From contig NZ_JACYUY010000009.1 of the NCBI RefSeq assembly GCF_014842025.1, forward strand, positions 1-64,000: 64,000 nt of DNA, written 5' to 3'. This document shows positions 45,390-53,500 of the stretch, in pieces; position 1 is the stretch's first letter, and every line of letters begins with the position of its first letter. The position numbers and the translations under genes were made by a program. This DNA comes from Massilia sp. CFBP 13721. GTDB taxonomy: Bacteria; Pseudomonadota; Gammaproteobacteria; Burkholderiales; Burkholderiaceae_D. A model generated the notes under the pieces. The model ran no database searches. It was given only the letters and a program-made list of their open reading frames with translations, and was not told the DNA's origin.

Positions 45390-46976
45390 ATGGCCGGCCT
45401 GCCCGCCCTCCGCTCGATCTGGTACGGTTGCGCCTTCGTGGCGGCGTACGTCGCCTGCGACATGCTGAGCGGGCCGGAAGCCCGTTACCAGGCTATCGCC
45501 CCGGTCTGGCATCCGGCCGCCGGCCTGGCGCTGTATGCGCTGGTCCGCCATGGCAGGCAGGTGCTGGCGCCCTTGCTGGTCGCTGCACTGCTGGCCGCGA
45601 GCATCACGCCGGCATTGCCGGCGCAGCCGGGGCTGTCGCTACTGGCGGGGCTGCTGCCGTTGCCGGTGTACCTGGCGCTGGCCGCATTCACGCGCAGCCG
45701 CCTGCCGGGCAGCGCCTTGTTTGCCAGCCACCGCGGCATGCTGCTCTGGGCCGGCATGGTGGCGCTGGGCAGCCTGACCAGCGCCCTGCTGTATGCGGCC
45801 ACCGTGCGCGGCACGGGCACGCAACTGCACTGGATCGACGTGCTGACGCGTTACGCCATCGCCGAGACCGCGGGCATGCTGGCCCTGGTGCCGGCCGCCT
45901 GCTGCCTGTTCGACCCCGACCTGCGCGCCGATTTCCTGGCGCGGGTGCGTACCCGCGAAACGCTCGCCTACACGGCCGTCATCGCGCTGGTGCTGGCGAT
46001 CGCGCTGCAAAGCCCGGCCCCGGCCTCGCTGGCCTACTACCTGCTGATGCTGCCGCTGGCCTGGGCCGCCTCGCGCCAGGGCATGGCCGGCGCGGTCACC
46101 GCCGCGGTCGTGCTCGAAGCCGGTGTGACGGTCGCGGCGCTGTGGCCGGTGGCCCACCTCGAGCAGATGCCGAACCTGCAGATGCTGGTGCTGACCCTGA
46201 TCCTGTCGGGCTTCCTGATCGGCATCGCGGTCGACCTGGCCCGCCGCGCCAGCGACGAGCTGCGCCACTCGCTGCGCCTGGCCGCGGCCGGCGAAATGGC
46301 GGCCGCCGTGGCGCACGAGCTGAACCAGCCCCTGACCGCGCTCTCGGCCTATGGCAGCGCCTGCCAGCGGCTGGTGCTGCGCGACGGCGGCGACCCGCTG
46401 CTGCACAAGACCATCGATGCGATGGCGGCAGAATCGCAGCGCGCCGCCAACGTGCTCAGGCGCCTGCGCGAATTCTTCCGCAGCGGCGCGATCGCGCTCG
46501 AAGCGCTGTCGCTGGCTCAGCTGGTAGAGGACAGCGTCGGCGCGTTTGCCGAACAGGCGCGCGCCGCCGGAGTCGCCCTGGAAGTGCAGCCGCTTCCGGA
46601 TGCGCCGCTGCTGGGCGACCGCATCCAGCTCGACATCGTGCTGCGCAACCTGCTGGCGAATGCCTTGCAGGCGCTCGAGCAAACGCCTGCCGAGGCGCCG
46701 CGCCGCATCACGGTCGATGCGGGCACGGGGGGTGACCTGGTCTGGATCCGCGTCGCCGACAACGGTCCTGGCATCGCCGACAAGGTGCGCGAGCGGCTGT
46801 TCGAACCTTTCGTCTCGCTCAAGTCGAGCGGCCTCGGACTCGGGCTGGCGATCAGCCGCTCGATCGTCGAAGCCCACGGCGGTGCCCTGGTGGCGGAACC
46901 GGGGCACCAGGCCGCATTCAAACTGACATTGCCGGCGCGCGCGGACAAGGAACCGATTGGGAAAGGAACGCCATGA
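45390..46976 (+). CDS. MASE1-type membrane histidine kinase
   Basis: A 528-residue sensor kinase. The N-terminal 270 residues are eight hydrophobic helices in MASE1 style (SIWYGCAFVAAYVACDMLSG, AIAPVWHPAAGLALYALVRH). The kinase core follows: AAAGEMAAAVAHELNQPLTA with His309, N box NLLANALQALEQT, and RVADNGPGIADKVRERLFEP with GLGLGLAISRSI. The HELNQPL type of H box is shared with FixL and DctB families. The ATG at 45390 is preferred to a TTG 15 bases upstream because it precedes the first helix. Its stop overlaps the start of the response regulator (ATGA), forming one operon. Confidence 0.9.
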   Translation: MAGLPALRSIWYGCAFVAAYVACDMLSGPEARYQAIAPVWHPAAGLALYALVRHGRQVLAPLLVAALLAASITPALPAQPGLSLLAGLLPLPVYLALAAFTRSRLPGSALFASHRGMLLWAGMVALGSLTSALLYAATVRGTGTQLHWIDVLTRYAIAETAGMLALVPAACCLFDPDLRADFLARVRTRETLAYTAVIALVLAIALQSPAPASLAYYLLMLPLAWAASRQGMAGAVTAAVVLEAGVTVAALWPVAHLEQMPNLQMLVLTLILSGFLIGIAVDLARRASDELRHSLRLAAAGEMAAAVAHELNQPLTALSAYGSACQRLVLRDGGDPLLHKTIDAMAAESQRAANVLRRLREFFRSGAIALEALSLAQLVEDSVGAFAEQARAAGVALEVQPLPDAPLLGDRIQLDIVLRNLLANALQALEQTPAEAPRRITVDAGTGGDLVWIRVADNGPGIADKVRERLFEPFVSLKSSGLGLGLAISRSIVEAHGGALVAEPGHQAAFKLTLPARADKEPIGKGTP

Positions 46977-47584
46977 CCACTGAAAACACCGTCTACATCG
47001 TCGACGACGACGCCGCCGTACGCGATGCGCTGGGCCTGCTATTGAGCCTGCATGGCTACCGCACGGCCTTCTTTGCCGACGCCGAAGCCTTCCTGCGCGC
47101 GTGGTCGCCGGCCATGTGTGGCTGCATGCTGCTCGACATCCGCATGCCGGGCATGGATGGCCTGACCCTGCAAAAGACGCTGCGCGAACGCGGCTGCCGC
47201 CTGCCGGTGCTGGTCATCACCGGGCATGGCGACGTCGACTCGGCACGCGAAGCGTTTCGGGCCGACGCGGTCGATTTCCTGGAAAAGCCGCTGCGCGAAG
47301 CGCAACTGGTGGCGGCGATCGAGGAAGCCTTCCTGCGCCAGGCCAGCGACAGCCGCGCCGGCCCGGCCCATGCCGACTATGCGCGGCGCCACGCCAGCCT
47401 GACCCCGCGCGAAGGCGAAGTCATGCAACTGGTGGTGGCCGGCCGCCATAACCGCGAGATCGCGCGCGACCTCGGCATCAGCGTGCGCACTGTCGAGGTG
47501 CACAAGGCGCGCATGATGGAAAAGCTGCAAGCGCCGACAGTCGCCGACCTGGTGCGCCAGCACCTGCAGTACGGCGCGGGATAG
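46973..47584 (+). CDS. FixJ/NarL-type response regulator
   Basis: A 203-residue regulator with a receiver (acidic pair in YIVDDDAAV, phospho-acceptor Asp55 in CMLLDIRMPGMDGL, Lys in FLEKPLREAQ) and a LuxR-type helix-turn-helix (LTPREGEVMQLVVAGRHNRE, ISVRTVEVHKARMMEKLQ). It overlaps the kinase gene by four bases, which pairs them. With adjacent hpf and universal stress genes, an oxygen or energy-stress regulon is a fair guess. Targets are not visible. Confidence 0.92.
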   Translation: MTTENTVYIVDDDAAVRDALGLLLSLHGYRTAFFADAEAFLRAWSPAMCGCMLLDIRMPGMDGLTLQKTLRERGCRLPVLVITGHGDVDSAREAFRADAVDFLEKPLREAQLVAAIEEAFLRQASDSRAGPAHADYARRHASLTPREGEVMQLVVAGRHNREIARDLGISVRTVEVHKARMMEKLQAPTVADLVRQHLQYGAG

Positions 47585-47589
47585 GCGCT

Positions 47590-47997
47590 TTAGCGCAGGT
47601 AATCGCCCTCGCGCTCGGGCTGCGCCACCACTTCGAGGACGTCCAGGCGCAGCTTGCCGCCGCGCGGGGTCGGCCATTCGATCGTGTCCCCCGCCGCCAG
47701 GCCCAGCAGCGCGCTGCCGACCGGCGCCAGCACCGAGATGCGGTCCGCGCAACCGGCATCTTGCGGGTACACCAGGGTCAGGCAGAATTCCTTGCGCGGC
47801 AGCGCCATTGCAAAGCGCACCGTCGAATTCATCGTGACGACGTCGGGCGGCATCTCGTGCGGCGGCCGGATGTCGGCGCGGTCGAGTTCATCGACCAGCG
47901 CCTCCTTGCCGGGCAGCGTGCGCGCGGGCATGGCATCGAGCAGCGCCTCGATTCGTTCGAGGTCGCGCGAGGACACGATCGGGTTTGGTTGGCGCAT
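47590..47997 (-). CDS. GreA/GreB-type C-terminal domain protein, Rnk-like
   Basis: A 135-residue protein resembling the nucleoside diphosphate kinase regulator Rnk. The N-terminal helix (SRDLERIEALLDAMPARTLP) is followed by the GreA/GreB C-terminal fold (VTMNSTVRFAMALPRKEFCL, RISVLAPVGSALLGLAAGDT). It lacks the long coiled coil of GreA, so it cannot cleave transcripts like GreA. The ATG at 47997 has GGAG 6 bases upstream and is favoured over 48009. It is convergent with the FixJ-type gene and 19 bases behind a small ORF. Confidence 0.8.
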   Translation of the reverse strand: MRQPNPIVSSRDLERIEALLDAMPARTLPGKEALVDELDRADIRPPHEMPPDVVTMNSTVRFAMALPRKEFCLTLVYPQDAGCADRISVLAPVGSALLGLAAGDTIEWPTPRGGKLRLDVLEVVAQPEREGDYLR

Positions 47998-48016
47998 AAG
48001 AAACTCCATCACGGGA

Positions 48017-48220
48017 TTAGAGCGTGGCTTCGTACAGCGTCGCCATGGTGGCGATTGCAGCGGCCACGCCGCCCGACAGCACGGCGCGTGCCAGGCCCCG
48101 GCGCCGGCGCAGGCCGCGTGCGACGATGGTCTTGGCGATGCGGCGCTTGCTGCGGCGTTCCATGCGTGACTTTGCATGCAGCGCCGCGTCGCGTTCGAGT
48201 GTTGTGCTTTCGCGTTTCAT
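48017..48220 (-). CDS. Small basic single-helix protein
   Basis: A 67-residue peptide with a strongly basic N-terminal 45 residues (KSRMERRSKRRIAKTIVARG) and a hydrophobic C-terminal helix (LARAVLSGGVAAAIATMATL). The start ATG has AAGGGAAAG at the right distance. It lies 19 bases upstream of the Rnk-like gene in the same direction and is likely co-transcribed. No family is recognised; it may be a small membrane-anchored or DNA-binding stress protein. Composition is consistent with a real gene but the call is soft. Confidence 0.55.
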   Translation of the reverse strand: MKRESTTLERDAALHAKSRMERRSKRRIAKTIVARGLRRRRGLARAVLSGGVAAAIATMATLYEATL

Positions 48221-48413
48221 CGGACTTTCCCTTCTTGCAGTAAAGCGGCTTGTTCATCGTGCATTATGACGATGTGCCCGGCCGCTGCCATCCGTGTCGC
48301 GCGTAAGGGAAACCCTGAGCGCCGCCGCCAAACGCTGCCTTGTCTCGCTCCTCCCGCCGCCCAGGCCGCGCTTGCAATTACTTAACGCTCAACCAATAAT
48401 CGATGACGCATGC

Positions 48414-48437
48414 ATCGGCTCATGAATCGGCTCATGT
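48414..48437. repeat. Two-copy 12-bp direct repeat upstream of the cupin gene
   Basis: ATCGGCTCATGA at 48414-48425 is followed at once by ATCGGCTCATGT at 48426-48437. It lies about 70 bases before the cupin ATG within the 285-bp region shared with the divergent small ORF. A regulator site is possible. Confidence 0.4.
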
Positions 48438-48505
48438 AGCGGCGCATGCAGGACCAACGATCGTCCGGCGCCGGCCTTCCGGCTTCATCTCATGAAAGGT
48501 GTTTC

Positions 48506-48877
48506 ATGTCCTCTGTCTGCTCCCCCAAAATCGTCGCCGAATCGCTAGCGGAACTGTGGTCGCCCCGTGTCGTTGCCGAGCTCGACGATTCCTTCGTCAA
48601 GGTGGCGAAACTGAAAGGCACGCTGGCGTGGCACAGCCATGACGAACAGGACGAGCTGTTCTACATCCTCAAGGGCAGGCTGCGCATCGAAATGAAGGCG
48701 GGGAATGTCGAACTGGCCGAAGGCGACACTTTCGTGGTCCCCAAAGGGGTGCAACACAATCCGGTGGCCGACGAAGAGTGCCTGGTCATGCTGATCGAAA
48801 AGAAGTCGACCTTGCATACGGGTACTGTACAGACCGCGCGCACCCGCTCCCTCGAAGAACAGCTGCGCCCGCTCTAA
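48506..48877 (+). CDS. Cupin-fold protein
   Basis: A 123-residue cupin_2 protein. The metal site is intact: WHSHDEQDELFYILKGRLRI supplies two His and a Glu, and GDTFVVPKGVQHNPVADEEC supplies the third His. It starts at the ATG with AAAGGTG upstream. Function cannot be specified beyond small-molecule binding or metal-dependent enzyme activity. It stands alone, divergent from the Rnk/small protein pair. Confidence 0.88.
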   Translation: MSSVCSPKIVAESLAELWSPRVVAELDDSFVKVAKLKGTLAWHSHDEQDELFYILKGRLRIEMKAGNVELAEGDTFVVPKGVQHNPVADEECLVMLIEKKSTLHTGTVQTARTRSLEEQLRPL

Positions 48878-49695
48878 CAGGGCTTGCCGCCGCTGCCGTC
48901 GCTTTCCCTCCTGCCGGGCGCCGCAGGGGCGACGCATGCCGCCCGCGGTAATCGTACGCACTTAGCCGTATGGCTATCCGTACAAGATGCATTATTTGGC
49001 AATGATAATATAAATGCATTCAGCTCTGCCATTGCCCAGCGATTAATATTTACAAAATATACTTGTTAATAAACTTGCCAATCGCGGCCTTTCATTCAAT
49101 CATAGATATGATACCGCAGAGCACTATTTGAATATACCGGGATAATCAGCGGCAGGTTTCCAATAGTTTCCGTTTCCGACACCGGAACCGCCTTATTAAC
49201 TGACGATTAAGATTAACAAGTTATAATCTCTTGATAAAACGTCAGTGACGGGATTTAATTCAATTGTTAAGACTTATTGCAGTAGAGAATCAAGTAAATA
49301 CATCGAATTAATTGCGCTTTTATTCCTAATAGTTTCTATTAGTGGTACCGGTGAGCGGGAGCAGCAGCCGCCCATCCCTTCATAGCCCCGCGCGATCGCG
49401 ACAATCGCTCGCTTTGCGTATGGATGAGTTGTTTTATCGCACTCTCCAATACTCACACTTAGTAAGCCGACGCGCCGTCGCAATAGGCGCCGCCGGACCC
49501 GTCATTTCATCCTATTCACACTCTATATGACAGGTATGCGCCTTGGTTTATTTCGCTGCGCGGATGGCTGGCGAATACACGCCAGTTAATAAAACCAATG
49601 GCGTGCGAATTCCATTTTGTTTGTTCCAGCCGAAATATCTTCGTAACATATCGTTGCTACGCTGAGTTCTCCCCGCATTGAGAAAAATCAAAGCC
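48878..49695. other. AT-rich intergenic stretch with no gene
   Basis: About 0.8 kb in which base composition falls clearly below the high-GC surroundings (AT-rich from about 48960 on, with runs such as GATTAATATTTACAAAATAT). No ORF has protein-like composition and a ribosome site. A perfect inverted repeat, CTAATAG/CTATTAG, lies at 49326-49342. The stretch probably contains the promoter of the regulator at 49696 and may hold a regulatory RNA; its composition is consistent with horizontal acquisition or a strong regulatory region. Confidence 0.6.
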
Positions 49696-50409
49696 ATGAA
49701 AAATATCTTGTTAGTCGATGCCTCCGAAGAAGTCCGTTCCATGGCCCCAGCGCTGGAAATAGCGGGCTACAGTGCGGCGCACATTTCCTTGAACCGGGTG
49801 CTGGAAACGGTTCAATCGAAGCGGCCCGCGATCATGATGTTCAGTGTATTCGGAGCGCAAAACACCGCGGGCATCCGCACGCTCTTGAAATCGGAACAAA
49901 TGCCTGGCGGCATCGCCGCAATCGGGTTGACCGCCAGCCCGCAGCTGCCCAGTTTCGACTTTTCCATGGGCCTGGACGACTTCATCGTCTATCCGGCGCC
50001 GTTCGACGAAGTGAACGCCCGCATGCGGCGCGCCATCTTCCAGAAGACCGGCTTCCAGAGCGATAACAAACTAGTTGCCGGCAACCTGCGGATCAATCTC
50101 GGCGTGCACAAGGCCTACATCGACGATGAACCGGTCGACCTGACGTTCAAGGAATACGAGATCCTGCGCTTCCTGGCCGCGCATCCGGACAAGGTGTTTA
50201 CCCGCGAAGCCCTGCTCAACCGTATCTGGGGCTACGAGTTCGACGGCGGGGCACGCACGGTCGACGTCCACATCCGGCGCCTGCGCGCCAAGATCGAACA
50301 CCGCGGGCAAACCTTCATCCAGACCGTCCACAACGTCGGTTACCGCTTCCACATCCTCAAGCAACCCGCCAAGGCGCCGGCCCTGTCCCGCGAGCTGGAG
50401 CACTGCTGA
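49696..50409 (+). CDS. Orphan OmpR-family regulator with degenerate receiver
   Basis: A 237-residue protein: receiver-like domain (1-112) plus winged-helix DNA-binding domain (about 130-228; VDLTFKEYEILRFLAAHPDK, ARTVDVHIRRLRAKIEHRGQ). The receiver has lost the phosphorylation site: where VLLD is expected it has MMFSVFG (Ser/Phe in place of Asp), the second acidic residue of the N-terminal pair is Ala (LLVDASEE), and the Lys of the KP motif is gone (IVYPAPFD). Such atypical regulators act without a kinase; none is next to it. The ATG at 49696 is favoured over a TTG 18 bases upstream. It is convergent with the NRPS gene and is a plausible regulator of it. Confidence 0.88.
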   Translation: MKNILLVDASEEVRSMAPALEIAGYSAAHISLNRVLETVQSKRPAIMMFSVFGAQNTAGIRTLLKSEQMPGGIAAIGLTASPQLPSFDFSMGLDDFIVYPAPFDEVNARMRRAIFQKTGFQSDNKLVAGNLRINLGVHKAYIDDEPVDLTFKEYEILRFLAAHPDKVFTREALLNRIWGYEFDGGARTVDVHIRRLRAKIEHRGQTFIQTVHNVGYRFHILKQPAKAPALSRELEHC

Positions 50410-50460
50410 TTCCCCGGCGGGGCGCCCGTACGGCGCCGCGCCCGCCTGCGCATTGAAAAC

Positions 50461-50507
50461 CGGACCTGCTCCACCGGGCGCCCACGCGCCCAGCTGGAGC
50501 AGGTCCG
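50461..50507. terminator. Strong bidirectional hairpin between convergent genes
   Basis: A perfect 13-bp stem (CGGACCTGCTCCA at 50461-50473 with its complement at 50495-50507) encloses a second 6-bp stem GGGCGC/GCGCCC. There is no clear T run, so it would act as a pause or RNA-stabilising structure or as a Rho-aided terminator for both the regulator and the synthetase. Confidence 0.55.
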
Positions 50508-50543
50508 CTTCCATTCGCGCCAGTAAAACCCGCACGGCAACAC

Positions 50544-50579
50544 GCGGGTCCGCGGCGGTTGCGCCGCCGCGGACCCCGC
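50544..50579. terminator. GC-rich hairpin just after the NRPS stop codon
   Basis: GCGGGTCCGCGGCGG at 50544-50558 and its complement at about 50564-50579 (one extra C) form a 15-bp stem with a 5-base loop, starting four bases after the end of the synthetase gene. It lacks a T run. It probably stabilises the 3' end of the very long NRPS transcript or helps end it. Confidence 0.5.
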
Positions 50580-50582
50580 GCA

Positions 50583-53500
50583 TCAGCCTTCGGGCCCTGC
50601 CTCCAGTGCCCGCGACATGGCCGCGGCCAGCACCTGCACCTGGGGTTCCTGGATCACGCCCTGGTGCGTGCCTCCCACCGGCACCGTGCGCAAGCCCGGG
50701 CCCAGCAAGCCGGTCCAGTCGCGCTCGCCGGTCGGCGCCAGGTCGGCCGCCGTGAAATGCCAGGCAGGCACCGCCAGCGGCGCCGGCCGGTACGCGGCGG
50801 CCATGGCCATGACGGCGTTCATGTTGGCGGCCCAGCGCTTCACTTCGTCCAGGCCCAGCTCGCGCGGGAACAGCGCCATGTCCTGGCACAGCGCCAGTGC
50901 CTGCTCGGCGTCGCCCGATGCGGCCAGCCTTTCCAGCACCGCGCCGTCGATTGCCGGATGCTGGATGCGCACGTACAGCATCAGCGTCTGCAGCGTGCCG
51001 ACGGCGCCGCCCCAGTCGTCACGGTCCGGACGGTAGCTGTCGACCAGGCCGAGGAAGCCGATCTCCTCGCCGGCGGCCGCCAGCTGGGCCGCAATTTCGT
51101 AGGCCAGCACGCCGCCGAAGGAATGGCCGGCGATGCGGTAGGGTCCGTGCGCCTGGACGGCGCGGATCGACCGGACGTGGTGCGCCGCCAGTTGCGCGAC
51201 CGTCCGGTAGCGGGCGCCGTCGTCCATCGACAAGCCATGGACGGCAATGCCCGCGGCGATCCTGCGCGCGAGCGGGAACAGCGGGAAGATATCGCCCGTG
51301 ATCTCGTGTACCAGGAACAGCGGCGCGGCGCCGTCCCCTTCGCGCATGGCCAGCACGCCATCGGCGCCGCTGCCGGCCCCGATGGCCGGTCCGGCGTCCG
51401 CGTCCAGCGAGCGCGCCATCGCTTCCACCGTCGGGAAGCGGAAGAACGCGTCGAGCCCGACCTCGATGCCGGCCTGGCGCAGGCGATTGGCCGCGACCAC
51501 GGCCAGCAGCGAATGGCCGCCCAGTTCGAAGAAGTTGTCCTGCCGCCCCACCTGGCCGCGCTGCAGCAGCTCGGCCCAGACCGTGGCGATGGTGTGCTCG
51601 CTCGCACCCTGCGGCCGCTGGTAGGCGTGCGCCGGCCAGGCCTGCGCCGCATGGGCATGCGCTTCGGTCGCGGCCAGCGCCTTGCGATCGACCTTGCCGC
51701 TGACCGTCAGGGGCAGCGTGTCCAGGCGGACGAATGCGGCCGGCACCATGTAGGGCGGCAGCAGCGCGCCCAGCCAGGCGCGCAGTTGCGCGACGTCGGT
51801 GCCGGCGTGTGCGCCGGCGCGCGCGTCTTCGACCAGGTAGGCCACCAGGCGCTTGTCGCCGGGGCTGTCCTCGCGCGCGACGACCACCGCCTCGCGCAGC
51901 GCCGGATGGCGGTTCAGGTGCGCTTCGATTTCGCCCAGTTCGATGCGAAAGCCGCGGATCTTGACCTGTTCGTCGTTGCGCCCCAGGTACTCGACGCTGC
52001 CGTCGGCGCGGAATCGTCCCAGGTCGCCGCTCCGGTACAGGCGCGCGCCGGGCGTGGCGCCAAACGGGTCGGGCACGAAACGCGCCGCGCTCAGGCCCGG
52101 GCGGCCGAGGTAGCCGCGGCTCACGCCCGTCCCGCCGATGAAGATCTCGCCGGCCACCCCGACCGGCACCGCGGCGCCATGCGCGTCCAGGATGTGGATC
52201 CGGGAATTGCACAGCGGACGCCCGATCAGGGCGGCGTCCAGGCCGGCGTCTTCCAGCACGCACATGGCCGCCGTCACCGTGGTTTCGGTCGGTCCGTAGG
52301 CGTTGACCAGGCGCGGCAGCGTGCCGCCGTGCGCGAACCAGCGCGCCACGAATGCGGGATTGACCTTCTCGCCGCCGATGATCACCTGGCGCACCGCCGG
52401 CGCGGAAGTCGGCGCGGAAGTCGGCGCGGCAGCCGGGCCGGCGTCGATCACCAGCTGCTGCCAGAACGCGGTCGGCAGGTTCAGCACCGTGACCTCGGCA
52501 TCCTGGCAATGGCGCCAGAAGCGCATGCCGCCATCGAGCCAGGCGTCGGTTCGCAGCACCAGCGCCGCGCCCGAACACAGCGCGCCGAAGCATTCCTCGA
52601 CCCATACGTCGAAGCTGGGCGCGGCGAACTGCAGCACGCGGTCGCCGGCAGTCAGCGCATAGGCGCGCCGCGCCGCGCCCACCAGCGCCACCGCCTGGCG
52701 GTGTTCGACCATCACGCCTTTCGGCTTGCCGGTCGAGCCCGAGGTATAGATCACGTAGGCCAGCCCCTGCGGCGCCGGGGCCGCCGGCGCGGGGCCGCAC
52801 CAGGCCGCGCCCGCGGCAACGGCCTGCGCCAGGGTCAGCGCGGCCGGGCCGCCCGCGGGCAGGGCGTCGGCCAGGCCCGCTTCGCTCAGCACCAGCGCCG
52901 GACGGGCGTCGTCCAGCATCCAGGCCAGGCGCTCCGGCGGACTGTTGGGATCGAGCGGCAGGTAGGCCGCACCCGCCTTGAGCACGCCCAGCACCGCGGC
53001 CACCAGTTCGATGCCGGGCGCGAGATACAGCGCCACCAGCTGGCCGGGCCCGATGCCGCGCGCGCGCAGGCCGGCCGCCAGCCGCCGCGCCTGCGCATCG
53101 AGCGCCGCGTAGCCGAGCTGCCTGCCTTCCTGCACCAATGCGACCGCGTCCGGCGCCTGCGCCGCCACCGCTTCGAACCAGCCGTGCAGGCTGGCGTGCG
53201 TCGCCGGCGCGGCATCGAAGCCGCCGTTGAAGCCTTGGGTCACGCAGGCGCGCTGGGCTTCGTCGAGCAGGCTGATCGCGTCCAGCGCCGGCGCCTCGTC
53301 GCCCACCATGGTGTCGAGCACCTGGATGAAATGGGCGACCCAGCGTTCGATCGTCGCGCGCTCGAACAGGTCGCTGGCATAGCCCATGGCGCCGGCGATC
53401 TGCTCGCCGGCTTCCTGCAGCGACAGCGACAGGTCGAACTGTTCGGTGTCGCCCGCCATCCCCTCGGCGCTCAGTTCCAGGCCGGGCAAGCCACCGGCGC

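Noticed and set aside
49274..49530. Short frames (60-70 codons) in the AT-rich stretch on both strands
   Set aside because: No ribosome site, no protein-like composition or motif, and they overlap each other on opposite strands.
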